Assembly (NCBI RefSeq): GCF_016865365.1
Contig: NZ_AP024469.1
Coordinates: 558,001 to 622,000, forward strand
Direction of reading: 5' to 3'
DNA: 64,000 bases
From: Geobacter sp. SVR
GTDB taxonomy: Bacteria; Desulfobacterota; Desulfuromonadia; Geobacterales; Pseudopelobacteraceae
Below the pieces are notes generated by a model. The model was given only the letters and a program-made list of their open reading frames with translations, made no database searches and was not told the origin of the DNA. The translations under genes and the position numbers were made by a program. Of the stretch, positions 40,878 to 46,687 are shown piece after piece; positions within the stretch are counted from its first letter, which is position 1; every line of letters starts with the position of its first letter.

Positions 40878-41378
40878 TTAATTTTCGTCCTCTTGAACGG
40901 CAATATCGGCCAGCAAAGGCTTTGCAATGCACAGGTAATCTCGGGAGTTCAGGACAATCGAGGTATCAAGCCTGCCGGCGTTGAAGGCGATTTCCTCGTA
41001 CGACTCAAGTAATTTCGGATCGACAATCAGTCGGACATCCGGCCAGAATGAAAACGGCGGAACAGCCCCCATCACGCAACCCGTCAGGGCCGTCGCCTCC
41101 TCCGGAGAAACCAGAGATGCCTTTTTGCCACCCACGACTTCACCCACCTTCCTGAAGTCTACCTTTCGATCCCCGGACAGCACTGCGAGCACGAATATAC
41201 CCGGCACTCCCTTGGCACGGCACAGCATCGCCTTGGCTCCCTGTCCCGGTAACGTCCCCCGAATTTCTGCAACCTTGGCCGAACTTCCCTCGGCAGGGTG
41301 CTGAATGACGCGGAACTTCGCATTTTCCTGGCGCAGGAGCTTGGTCAGCTCTTCGAATATGATCCGGGTCTCTTGCAA
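40878..41378 (-). CDS. YbaK/EbsC-family aminoacyl-tRNA deacylase
   Basis: 166-aa protein of the YbaK/ProX fold that hydrolyses mischarged aminoacyl-tRNAs in trans. Supporting features are an N-terminal helix, FRVIQHPAEGSSAKVAEIRG, the catalytic-type Lys in GAKAMLCRAKG, DFRKVGEVVGGKKASLVSPEEATALTG and GAVPPFSFWPDVRLIVDP. The spacing resembles the PrdX/ProX-like branch, but specificity cannot be told. The start is a TTG at 41378 with GGGGAAG upstream; no better ATG exists before the conserved core. It lies 37 bases downstream of the next small gene on the same strand. Confidence 0.82.
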   Translation of the reverse strand: MQETRIIFEELTKLLRQENAKFRVIQHPAEGSSAKVAEIRGTLPGQGAKAMLCRAKGVPGIFVLAVLSGDRKVDFRKVGEVVGGKKASLVSPEEATALTGCVMGAVPPFSFWPDVRLIVDPKLLESYEEIAFNAGRLDTSIVLNSRDYLCIAKPLLADIAVQEDEN

Positions 41379-41415
41379 ACGCTTCCCCTTTGTTCTTACG
41401 TCACCACTTGCCAGG

Positions 41416-41772
41416 TTAGCGCTTGGTAGTCAGATCAGACTCGAAAGCCTGCATCCAGGCGGTGGCCCCGTCTCCGCCGTCGCTTCCCTGGTATTTATAG
41501 GTAAAGAGGAGGCTAGCCTCGCCGGATGCAGGCGCCGCCAGCTTTACGCTGAATGGCGCCGTATCGTCGCGGTCCAGGCGGAAGATGTAATCGACCGCAC
41601 GGGCAACCTGCATGCCCTTCGTATCCCGCAGCGTCACCCATATCTCGATGTTTTCCATCAGGGCATAGCGGACATTCCGGAAGGTACCCGAAATAACGGT
41701 CTCCGTAGCGGTGGACGTTACTTCCCAGGTCAAGCTGGCGTCGAAGTTTGTGTAGTGGTGTGAAGAAGGCAT
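41416..41772 (-). CDS. Small conserved protein with predicted Ig-like (FxLYD-type) fold
   Basis: 118-aa protein without a signal peptide. A beta-sandwich pattern of the FxLYD kind is visible: GTFRNVRYALMENIEIWVTLRD, then DYIFRLDRDDTAPFSVKL, then ASLLFTYKYQGSDG. I recognise it only as a conserved hypothetical of Geobacteraceae. The ATG at 41772 lies 24 bases after an attC-like site (reading on the minus strand), so it could be a second cassette or the chromosomal gene bordering the array. No clear attC follows its stop. The ribosome site is poor (AGGGAAT about 14 bases upstream). Confidence 0.6.
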   Translation of the reverse strand: MPSSHHYTNFDASLTWEVTSTATETVISGTFRNVRYALMENIEIWVTLRDTKGMQVARAVDYIFRLDRDDTAPFSVKLAAPASGEASLLFTYKYQGSDGGDGATAWMQAFESDLTTKR

Positions 41773-41795
41773 GCGTTCGTGATTATTCCCTGTTC

Positions 41796-41854
41796 GAGCA
41801 ACGGGGTGGGGGCGCACCGGCGCGAAGCGGAGCCCGTGTGCCGCCTTGTTGAGT
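41796..41854 (-). other. attC-like recombination site 1 (59 bp)
   Basis: Read on the minus strand it begins ACTCAACAAGGCGGC (RYYYAAC inverse core), contains an imperfect hairpin around GGCTCCGCTTCGCGCC, and ends CCCGTTGCTC. The AAC/GTT cores are intact but the outer bases of the second core are degenerate. It starts two bases after the stop of the cassette gene, as expected for an integron attC. Confidence 0.55.
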
Positions 41855-41856
41855 GC

Positions 41857-42315
41857 TCACTTCCCTCTCAGGTATGGTGGCGCTTCCAAGGCGGCTTCAT
41901 AGTCTGAACGCCGGTAAAATGGCCAAACGTCTTTGTCGCCTTTTTCTCCTGTGGCCGCTATTATCTTTCGGATTATTGCAATAACTCCAAGAGTGAATAC
42001 GCCAAAAAGCGCCCAAACAAATGCCTTTATTCCTGACTTTCTTGGCCATTCATATTCAAGATCAGTTTTTAAGAAGAGAATAAATCGAGCAGCAACCGAT
42101 TTACTTTCTTCTGGAATTGCATACCCATCAGCCTCAGTAAGCTTGTGCTCGTGCAAATCATCGTAAAGCGGCCAAGCGCCGCGATAATAGATTTCGTGAA
42201 TCGCGATATCTTTGCTGAATTTCAGCCTGTCCTCGAACTCGTCGTTTGTAATCTGGCCCGTGATAAGATGCCTATAACTTTCAGCGAGTATGTCTCTTGC
42301 TTTTCTGTCGATCAT
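41857..42315 (-). CDS. Gene-cassette protein with one membrane helix, unknown function
   Basis: 152-aa protein I do not recognise. The first 70 residues are charged and helical (ARDILAESYRHLITGQITNDEFEDRL), followed by a single membrane helix (about 98-117, AFVWALFGVFTLGVIAII) and a short C-terminal tail ending DYEAALEAPPYLRGK. The ATG at 42315 has AAGGA 5 bases upstream. The gene is visibly richer in A and T than its neighbours. It is flanked on both sides by attC-like sites in the same orientation, which is the layout of an integron gene cassette. No integrase gene is in the window. Confidence 0.72.
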   Translation of the reverse strand: MIDRKARDILAESYRHLITGQITNDEFEDRLKFSKDIAIHEIYYRGAWPLYDDLHEHKLTEADGYAIPEESKSVAARFILFLKTDLEYEWPRKSGIKAFVWALFGVFTLGVIAIIRKIIAATGEKGDKDVWPFYRRSDYEAALEAPPYLRGK

Positions 42316-42324
42316 CTTTCCTTC

Positions 42325-42389
42325 ACTCAACGTGTATGAGGAGTAGCGGCGGAGCGTAGCGAAGCTCGTCTGCCGCCGTCTTGTTGGGC
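42325..42389 (-). other. attC-like recombination site 2 (65 bp)
   Basis: Read on the minus strand it begins GCCCAACAAG and ends CGTTGAGT, matching RYYYAAC ... GTTRRRY. The interior folds as GCGGC-GAGC ... GCTC-GCCGC with unpaired bases, the typical attC hairpin. GTTGAGT is the same core heptamer as at the end of site 1, consistent with G/TT recombination points bracketing one cassette. Confidence 0.65.
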
Positions 42390-42397
42390 ATTTATGA

Positions 42398-42493
42398 TTA
42401 TGAGATCAGTGTCTCCGCTATTTGTGAGGCTTTTCCTTCAATTACAATTGAAGAAGCATTCAAACCGTTAAGCAAGGGAGTGTATTGTTCCAT
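42398..42493 (-). CDS. Short open frame ending at attC site 2
   Basis: 31 codons on the minus strand (MEQYTPLLNGLNASS ... ETLIS), stopping 9 bases before attC site 2, where a preceding cassette gene would end. There is an in-frame stop just upstream of the ATG and no convincing ribosome site. A palindrome CATAAGTT-GTT-AACTTATG (42491-42509) overlaps its start. It may be a tiny cassette gene or the tail of a decayed one. Confidence 0.3.
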   Translation of the reverse strand: MEQYTPLLNGLNASSIVIEGKASQIAETLIS

Positions 42494-42641
42494 AAGTTGT
42501 TAACTTATGACGGGAATTTGTATTCCTAGCCTACGCTATTCAAGTTGCTCTTGCATACCTGCAGCCATCCATTTCCTAAAATTATTATACTGAACCAAAA
42601 ATACGGAATGCGACTCCTTTAGCTCTGGGAAATAAAGCTTC

Positions 42642-42713
42642 CTAATCATCGTTGCCCAGGTCGTCGTCTTTGAAGCGCGGCACCTTCAGCAGCATCTCTT
42701 CCACAACGAGCTC
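42642..42713 (-). pseudogene. Coding remnant, C-terminal fragment of an unknown protein
   Basis: On the minus strand about 24 codons read VELVVEEMLLKVPRFKDDDLGNDD then TAG, with a strongly protein-like, GC-rich composition that stops abruptly at an in-frame TGA upstream. It looks like the tail of a lost gene. The parent family was not identified. The surrounding 42390-42960 holds no other intact gene. Confidence 0.3.
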
Positions 42714-42959
42714 AACCCGACTTCAGCTTGAAATACAGGAGTCCTTAGCACGATGCTTCATTAAATTCAATGAGCTTAATATTAGAATGGCTACGAGGTC
42801 GAGCGGCAGTGAGCAAGGGGCGTGGGAGCTGCTGGGAGAAGTCTGTGAATGGGGGAATGTAAGGAAAAAGTGCTGTGATGGGACTTTCAGGAAAGTCAGG
42901 TCACATGATATTCATTTCTCCGCTGCTGGCCGGCAGACGCGTGATATCAAAATGTACCG

Positions 42960-43212
42960 CCGCAGTTCCTCAGGGGACTCCTGGCTCAAAAAGCGCAGCA
43001 TCGCCAGGAGCGGCGCTTCTTCTCGCCCTTGCCCAGTTTCCCCAGGTGATGAGAACTAAGGTTGTCGCGTTTGCTCAGCTGACTCCGCCCGGGCTGGTTA
43101 CCAGCGACAGGTGGCACAATTGCAGCTACGGATATTCAAGGTACCGCCGCAGCAGGAACTGGCTCAGAGTGAAGAAAAGAGACCCAACTCCCCGCACCAC
43201 CTGGGTGACCCT
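42960..43212 (-). pseudogene. Frameshifted gluQRS 3' remnant
   Basis: This stretch aligns base for base, with substitutions and small indels, to the 3' third of the intact gluQRS at about 44745-45004: shared tracts include AAAAAGCGCAGCA, CCCCAGGTGATG, TTGTCGCG and CCCCGCACCACCTGGGT. In translation the HHLGNW...ALLLAVLRFLG region is broken by frameshifts and stops. The match ends where the MATE gene's 3' end begins. It is a decayed second copy, diverged enough that a recent local duplication is unlikely. Confidence 0.7.
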
Positions 43213-43216
43213 CGGT

Positions 43217-44557
43217 CTACGCCGTCCCCTTCAGCACGCTGATGTTCCTCCAGTCTCCGGAACGGAAGCGGAGATACCAGATCAATGCCGTGGCGAAAAC
43301 GAATAGCGTTGCCAGCGTCCACTCCGCCATGATCCCCGGACTCAGTGCGGCTATCAGGACCAGGAGGAGGAGAAACACGCCCGAGCAGAGTAGGAAATTG
43401 CGGGCGAGCCAGTGGGTGTCCCCGGCAGAGGCGAGGACGCACCCGATTACCACATTCGCGGCATCGAAGAGGCAGTAAAAGGCGACGAACTTCATCAGGA
43501 GCGCGCCGGTGGCGATGATCCCCGCACTCTCCGGTTCGCTCCCGGCAAACAGCGCCATCAGCGGTTCGCCGGCGAAGAAAAAGGGCAGTGCCATGGCCAC
43601 CATCCAGACTTCGCAGACGAGGAGCGATTGCCACCCGATGGCCGTCACCTCATCGTCCTTTCCCGCTCCGCGGGCGTGCCCGACCAAAATTCCGGCCGCC
43701 TGCCCGAGGCCGAGCGCCGGAAAGAAGGCGGTGCCGTTAATCCGGAAGGCGATGCTCGATGCCGCCAGCTCAACTGTACCAAGGCGTCCGAGCACCAGCA
43801 GAAACACCGTCCATGCCGCCACTTCGACGCCGACGCGCAGCCCCAGGGGGACAGCCAGTGTGAGGTAGCGGCGGAATTCGGCGCGGTCGAGTCGTCGTGC
43901 GGCAGCATCGATGAGACCGCCGGAACGGGCGAAAACGAAGAGATACAGCAGCGCCGCCACGAATTGCGCCGCCACCGTCGCGATAGCCGCGCCGGCGATC
44001 CCGAGACGCGGCAGCCCCCATTCCCCCAGGACCAGTCCCCAGGCGAGCAGTGCGTTTACCGCCAGCGATACGAAGGTGACGCCGGTGACGATGACCGGCC
44101 GTCCAATTCCCGACAGCCACCCCGCCAGAGCAGACCCGACCACCGGAAAGAACGATCCCGCCATGCAGATCAGGAAATAGATGCTCTCATTCCGGGCCAC
44201 CTCCTGTTCGTGGCCGGCAAGGTGAAAGAGCCGTGCCAGCGGCCATGCAGCCGCCAGGGCAAGCGCTCCGGCGACCAAAGAAACATGGATGCCGAGCCAG
44301 GCCGAAGAACGGATGCCGTGGGCGTCGCCGCGCCCGTGATGGTGCGCAACAAACGTCCCGGCGTAGCCGGATGTGGTAAACAGGAAACCCTGGAAAAGGA
44401 TCACTGCCATGCCCGACGGACCGATGGCAGCGACCGCCTCGGTCGAATGCCGCGACAGGACGATGGTGTCGATGATCTGCATCAGCGTGATCGTGGAAGC
44501 GGAGAGAATCATGGGGCCGGCAAGTTTCAGCAGGCGGGGAATATGGTTCGATTTCAT
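43217..44557 (-). CDS. MATE family efflux transporter
   Basis: 446-aa multidrug and toxin extrusion-type exporter with 12 predicted helices in two six-helix halves. N-terminal LLKLAGPMILSASTITLMQIIDTIVLSRHS and the second-half NGTAFFPALGLGQAAGILVGHARG are characteristic of the family (NorM/DinF-like). The coupling ion and substrate are unknown. It sits between a decayed gluQRS remnant at its 3' end and the intact gluQRS upstream, so it probably arrived by recombination at gluQRS. The ribosome site before the ATG is weak. Confidence 0.9.
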   Translation of the reverse strand: MKSNHIPRLLKLAGPMILSASTITLMQIIDTIVLSRHSTEAVAAIGPSGMAVILFQGFLFTTSGYAGTFVAHHHGRGDAHGIRSSAWLGIHVSLVAGALALAAAWPLARLFHLAGHEQEVARNESIYFLICMAGSFFPVVGSALAGWLSGIGRPVIVTGVTFVSLAVNALLAWGLVLGEWGLPRLGIAGAAIATVAAQFVAALLYLFVFARSGGLIDAAARRLDRAEFRRYLTLAVPLGLRVGVEVAAWTVFLLVLGRLGTVELAASSIAFRINGTAFFPALGLGQAAGILVGHARGAGKDDEVTAIGWQSLLVCEVWMVAMALPFFFAGEPLMALFAGSEPESAGIIATGALLMKFVAFYCLFDAANVVIGCVLASAGDTHWLARNFLLCSGVFLLLLVLIAALSPGIMAEWTLATLFVFATALIWYLRFRSGDWRNISVLKGTA

Positions 44558-44659
44558 GGCTGCTACTTTTGTGTTCTTCCGTGACCGGTGCCTGAGCTGG
44601 CAGGAGCACCGATCAAAACGTCTCGGGATAGTGATTGAAATATCTGAGTTACGGTTCGC

Positions 44660-45601
44660 CTATCCGAGGAGCAGTTCACCCCCCGTGTAGGGGAGGCGTC
44701 CGGCATCGAACTGCGCTGCACCCCAAAGCAGGATCTCACGACAGGGTGCGCCGGTCAACTCCGCAGGAGGCTCCTGGCCCAAAAAGCGCAGCACCGCCAG
44801 GAGCAGCGCTCCTTCCCGCCCTTTCCAGTTCCCCAGGTGATGGGAAATCAGATTGTCGCGCTTGCTCAGTTTGGTCCCGCCAGGACCCGTCACCAGCGGC
44901 AGGTGGCAGTAGGCCGGCTGCGGATATCCCAGGAGCCGCTGCAGCAGGATCTGGCGCGGCGTGGAAGAGAGCAAATCCTCTCCCCGCACCACCTGGGTCA
45001 CCCCGGTCAGGTAATCGTCCACCACCACTGCCAGTTGATAGGCAAAGCCCCCGTCCGCACGACGCAGGACAAAGTCTCCGCACCCCCGCGCCAGGTTCTG
45101 GCAGATATGCCCCCGCCGCAAGTCCTCGAAGCAGATATCTTCGTCGGCCACCCTGATCCGCCATGAACGGCAGGTCGCTCCCGTCCGCATGCCGCTGCGG
45201 CAGGTGCCGGGATACGGCAGACAGTCGTCATCGGGGTGGGGTGCCGAAGCAGCCAAGGCGATCTCCCGGCGGGAACAGCCGCAGGGATAGACCAGCCCCT
45301 TCGCAATCAGGCGTTCGAAGGCCGCCTCGTAGGCATCCTGGCTTTCGCTCTGCTGGGCAATCTCCCCGTCCCACTCGAGCCCGAACTCCTCCAGAGTAGC
45401 CAGAATGTCCTCGGCCATGCCCGCGATCCCGCGGGGAGTGTCCAGGTCGTCAATCCGCACCAGCCAGCGTCCTCCGGTACGTTTGGCGACCAGGTAACTG
45501 CCGACCGCCGCCACCAGCGATCCGAGATGCAGCGCGCCGGTGGGGGAGGGGGCAAAGCGGCCGGTTATGATGCGTGGCTTGTCTGTCATGTGGCAGAGCA
45601 T
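44660..45601 (-). CDS. gluQRS: Glutamyl-queuosine tRNA(Asp) synthetase
   Basis: 313-aa truncated paralogue of glutamyl-tRNA synthetase that attaches glutamate to queuosine-34 of tRNA-Asp. Catalytic motifs: GRFAPSPTGALHLGSLVAA (HIGH-like) and TKLSKRDN (KMSKS-like). The zinc site is CGCSRREI followed by CLPYPGTCR. There is no anticodon-binding domain, as usual for this enzyme. The ATG at 45601 has AGGTGAGGG at good spacing, although that site lies in a repeat; ATG 45589 (MTDKPRI) is the alternative. queF at 54366 supports queuosine biosynthesis in this organism. Confidence 0.93.
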   Translation of the reverse strand: MLCHMTDKPRIITGRFAPSPTGALHLGSLVAAVGSYLVAKRTGGRWLVRIDDLDTPRGIAGMAEDILATLEEFGLEWDGEIAQQSESQDAYEAAFERLIAKGLVYPCGCSRREIALAASAPHPDDDCLPYPGTCRSGMRTGATCRSWRIRVADEDICFEDLRRGHICQNLARGCGDFVLRRADGGFAYQLAVVVDDYLTGVTQVVRGEDLLSSTPRQILLQRLLGYPQPAYCHLPLVTGPGGTKLSKRDNLISHHLGNWKGREGALLLAVLRFLGQEPPAELTGAPCREILLWGAAQFDAGRLPYTGGELLLG

Positions 45602-45604
45602 CAA

Positions 45605-45670
45605 TCCCTCACCTCCCCTATTTGAAAACGGGGGAGCACCCCCCTTTTGCAAAAGGGGTCAGGGAGGATT
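45605..45670. repeat. REP-like palindromic repeat between ppnP and gluQRS
   Basis: Contains a perfect 18-base palindrome CCCCTTTTGCAAAAGGGG and outer CCCTCACC / GGTCAGGG arms. Elements of this look are, as I recall, scattered widely in Geobacteraceae genomes. On the minus strand it supplies the purine-rich AGGTGAGGG immediately before the gluQRS start. Confidence 0.5.
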
Positions 45671-45678
45671 TCCGCTTC

Positions 45679-45993
45679 TCAGTTTATGAAGGAACAGCAG
45701 TAGTCGGTCACCGTAGCAACCTTCATCAGGAATACCGCATCGGCCGGCACGTCGAAGGACTCGCCACCGGCCACGTTCTTCCACCCGGCTTCCCCCTTCA
45801 GTTGCCATTCCAGGCTGCCCGACAGGATCTGCATGTTTTCGGCTGCGCCGGTGGAAAATTCATATTCTCCGACCTGCATGACCCCCAGCGTCTTCTTGGT
45901 GCCGTCGGGGAACAGCACGGTGTGGCTGACAACCTTGCCGTCGAAGTAGATGTTGGCCTTTTTGACAACGGTTACGTTTTGGAAATCAGACAT
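45679..45993 (-). CDS. ppnP: Pyrimidine/purine nucleoside phosphorylase
   Basis: 104-aa single-domain cupin (former DUF1255, E. coli YaiE/PpnP) that phosphorolyses various nucleosides to base plus ribose-1-phosphate. The sequence matches the family across its length: KKANIYFDGKVVSHTVLFPDGTKKTLGVMQVGEYEF, ENMQILSGSLEWQL and GESFDVPADAVFLMKV. AAGGAGGCACC precedes the ATG. It precedes gluQRS on the same strand with a palindromic repeat between. Length is as in E. coli (94) plus a short extension. Confidence 0.92.
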   Translation of the reverse strand: MSDFQNVTVVKKANIYFDGKVVSHTVLFPDGTKKTLGVMQVGEYEFSTGAAENMQILSGSLEWQLKGEAGWKNVAGGESFDVPADAVFLMKVATVTDYCCSFIN

Positions 45994-46050
45994 GGTGCCT
46001 CCTTCAGGTTGTGGTGCCGACGGTTATAACCATAATGGCCGCCTGTTGCA

Positions 46051-46086
46051 AAAGAAAAAAGCCCGCCGCGGGGAATCGCGACGGGC
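46051..46086 (-). terminator. Intrinsic terminator after the 128-aa exported protein gene
   Basis: On the minus strand GCCCGTCGCG-ATTCC-CCGCGGCGGGC is followed by TTTTTTCTTT. It ends the gene at 46117 before ppnP. Confidence 0.75.
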
Positions 46087-46116
46087 CGGTAATTGGCAAC
46101 AAGCGAACCTCTGCGA

Positions 46117-46503
46117 TCAGAACGTCCCCCGCAGCAGATCGGCCCGCCAGGTGATGGTGGTCGTCTTGCTGTTGGGCGATTCCACCAGGTCGGGGATGAT
46201 GGTCGGCATGGCCATCTTGAATTTGCCGTTTTCGATCGAGGCCAGTGCGCGGACCGACTTGGCCACTCCATAGGCGGTGCCGGCCAGGACGCCGGCCGCA
46301 GCACCGTACCCGAGATAGTCCAGGTGATTGCCCGGCTTCTTGGTGAAGATCAGCAGGGCGCCCCCCACCAACGTCCCCAGGGCGCCGCCGTACAAGGCGC
46401 TCTTAAAGGTGTCCTGCACGGCGTTGTCATCGGCAAGAGCAAAGGTGGCGGACAACAGGGAGGCAAGGGTAAGCAGGGATACTATTCTGGCAAAGCGGTT
46501 CAT
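46117..46503 (-). CDS. Exported glycine-rich small protein, unknown
   Basis: 128-aa protein with a clear signal peptide (MNRFARIVSLLTLASLLSATFALA, cleavage likely after ALA). The mature part has two hydrophobic glycine-rich stretches (ALYGGALGTLVGGALLIF and YLGYGAAAGVLAGTAYGVA) resembling the glycine-zipper pattern of outer-membrane-associated proteins, then a C-terminal beta-like segment (KTTTITWRADLLRGTF). GAGGA precedes the ATG. A terminator follows, so it is a single-gene unit. I do not recognise a named family. Confidence 0.75.
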   Translation of the reverse strand: MNRFARIVSLLTLASLLSATFALADDNAVQDTFKSALYGGALGTLVGGALLIFTKKPGNHLDYLGYGAAAGVLAGTAYGVAKSVRALASIENGKFKMAMPTIIPDLVESPNSKTTTITWRADLLRGTF

Positions 46504-46687
46504 CGGGGCATCCTCGTGAGGTAGTGTACCGGTTGTAGCAAAAAGGATGCCTGAAGTGCCCTCGGAAGGTCGGGGCGGTATTTGGTGCGGAAAACCCGGC
46601 AGTTAGCAATGGCAAAAATGACGGGATGGAATCTCCACATCTAACACTGATCAATTTTTTATCAGGAGGTGTGGCGTTTGGACCACA

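Noticed and set aside
42652-43059. Plus-strand frame of 135 codons in the mosaic interval
   Set aside because: It crosses the decayed gluQRS remnant and the stranded fragment in the wrong strand, lacks a ribosome site and looks like chance.
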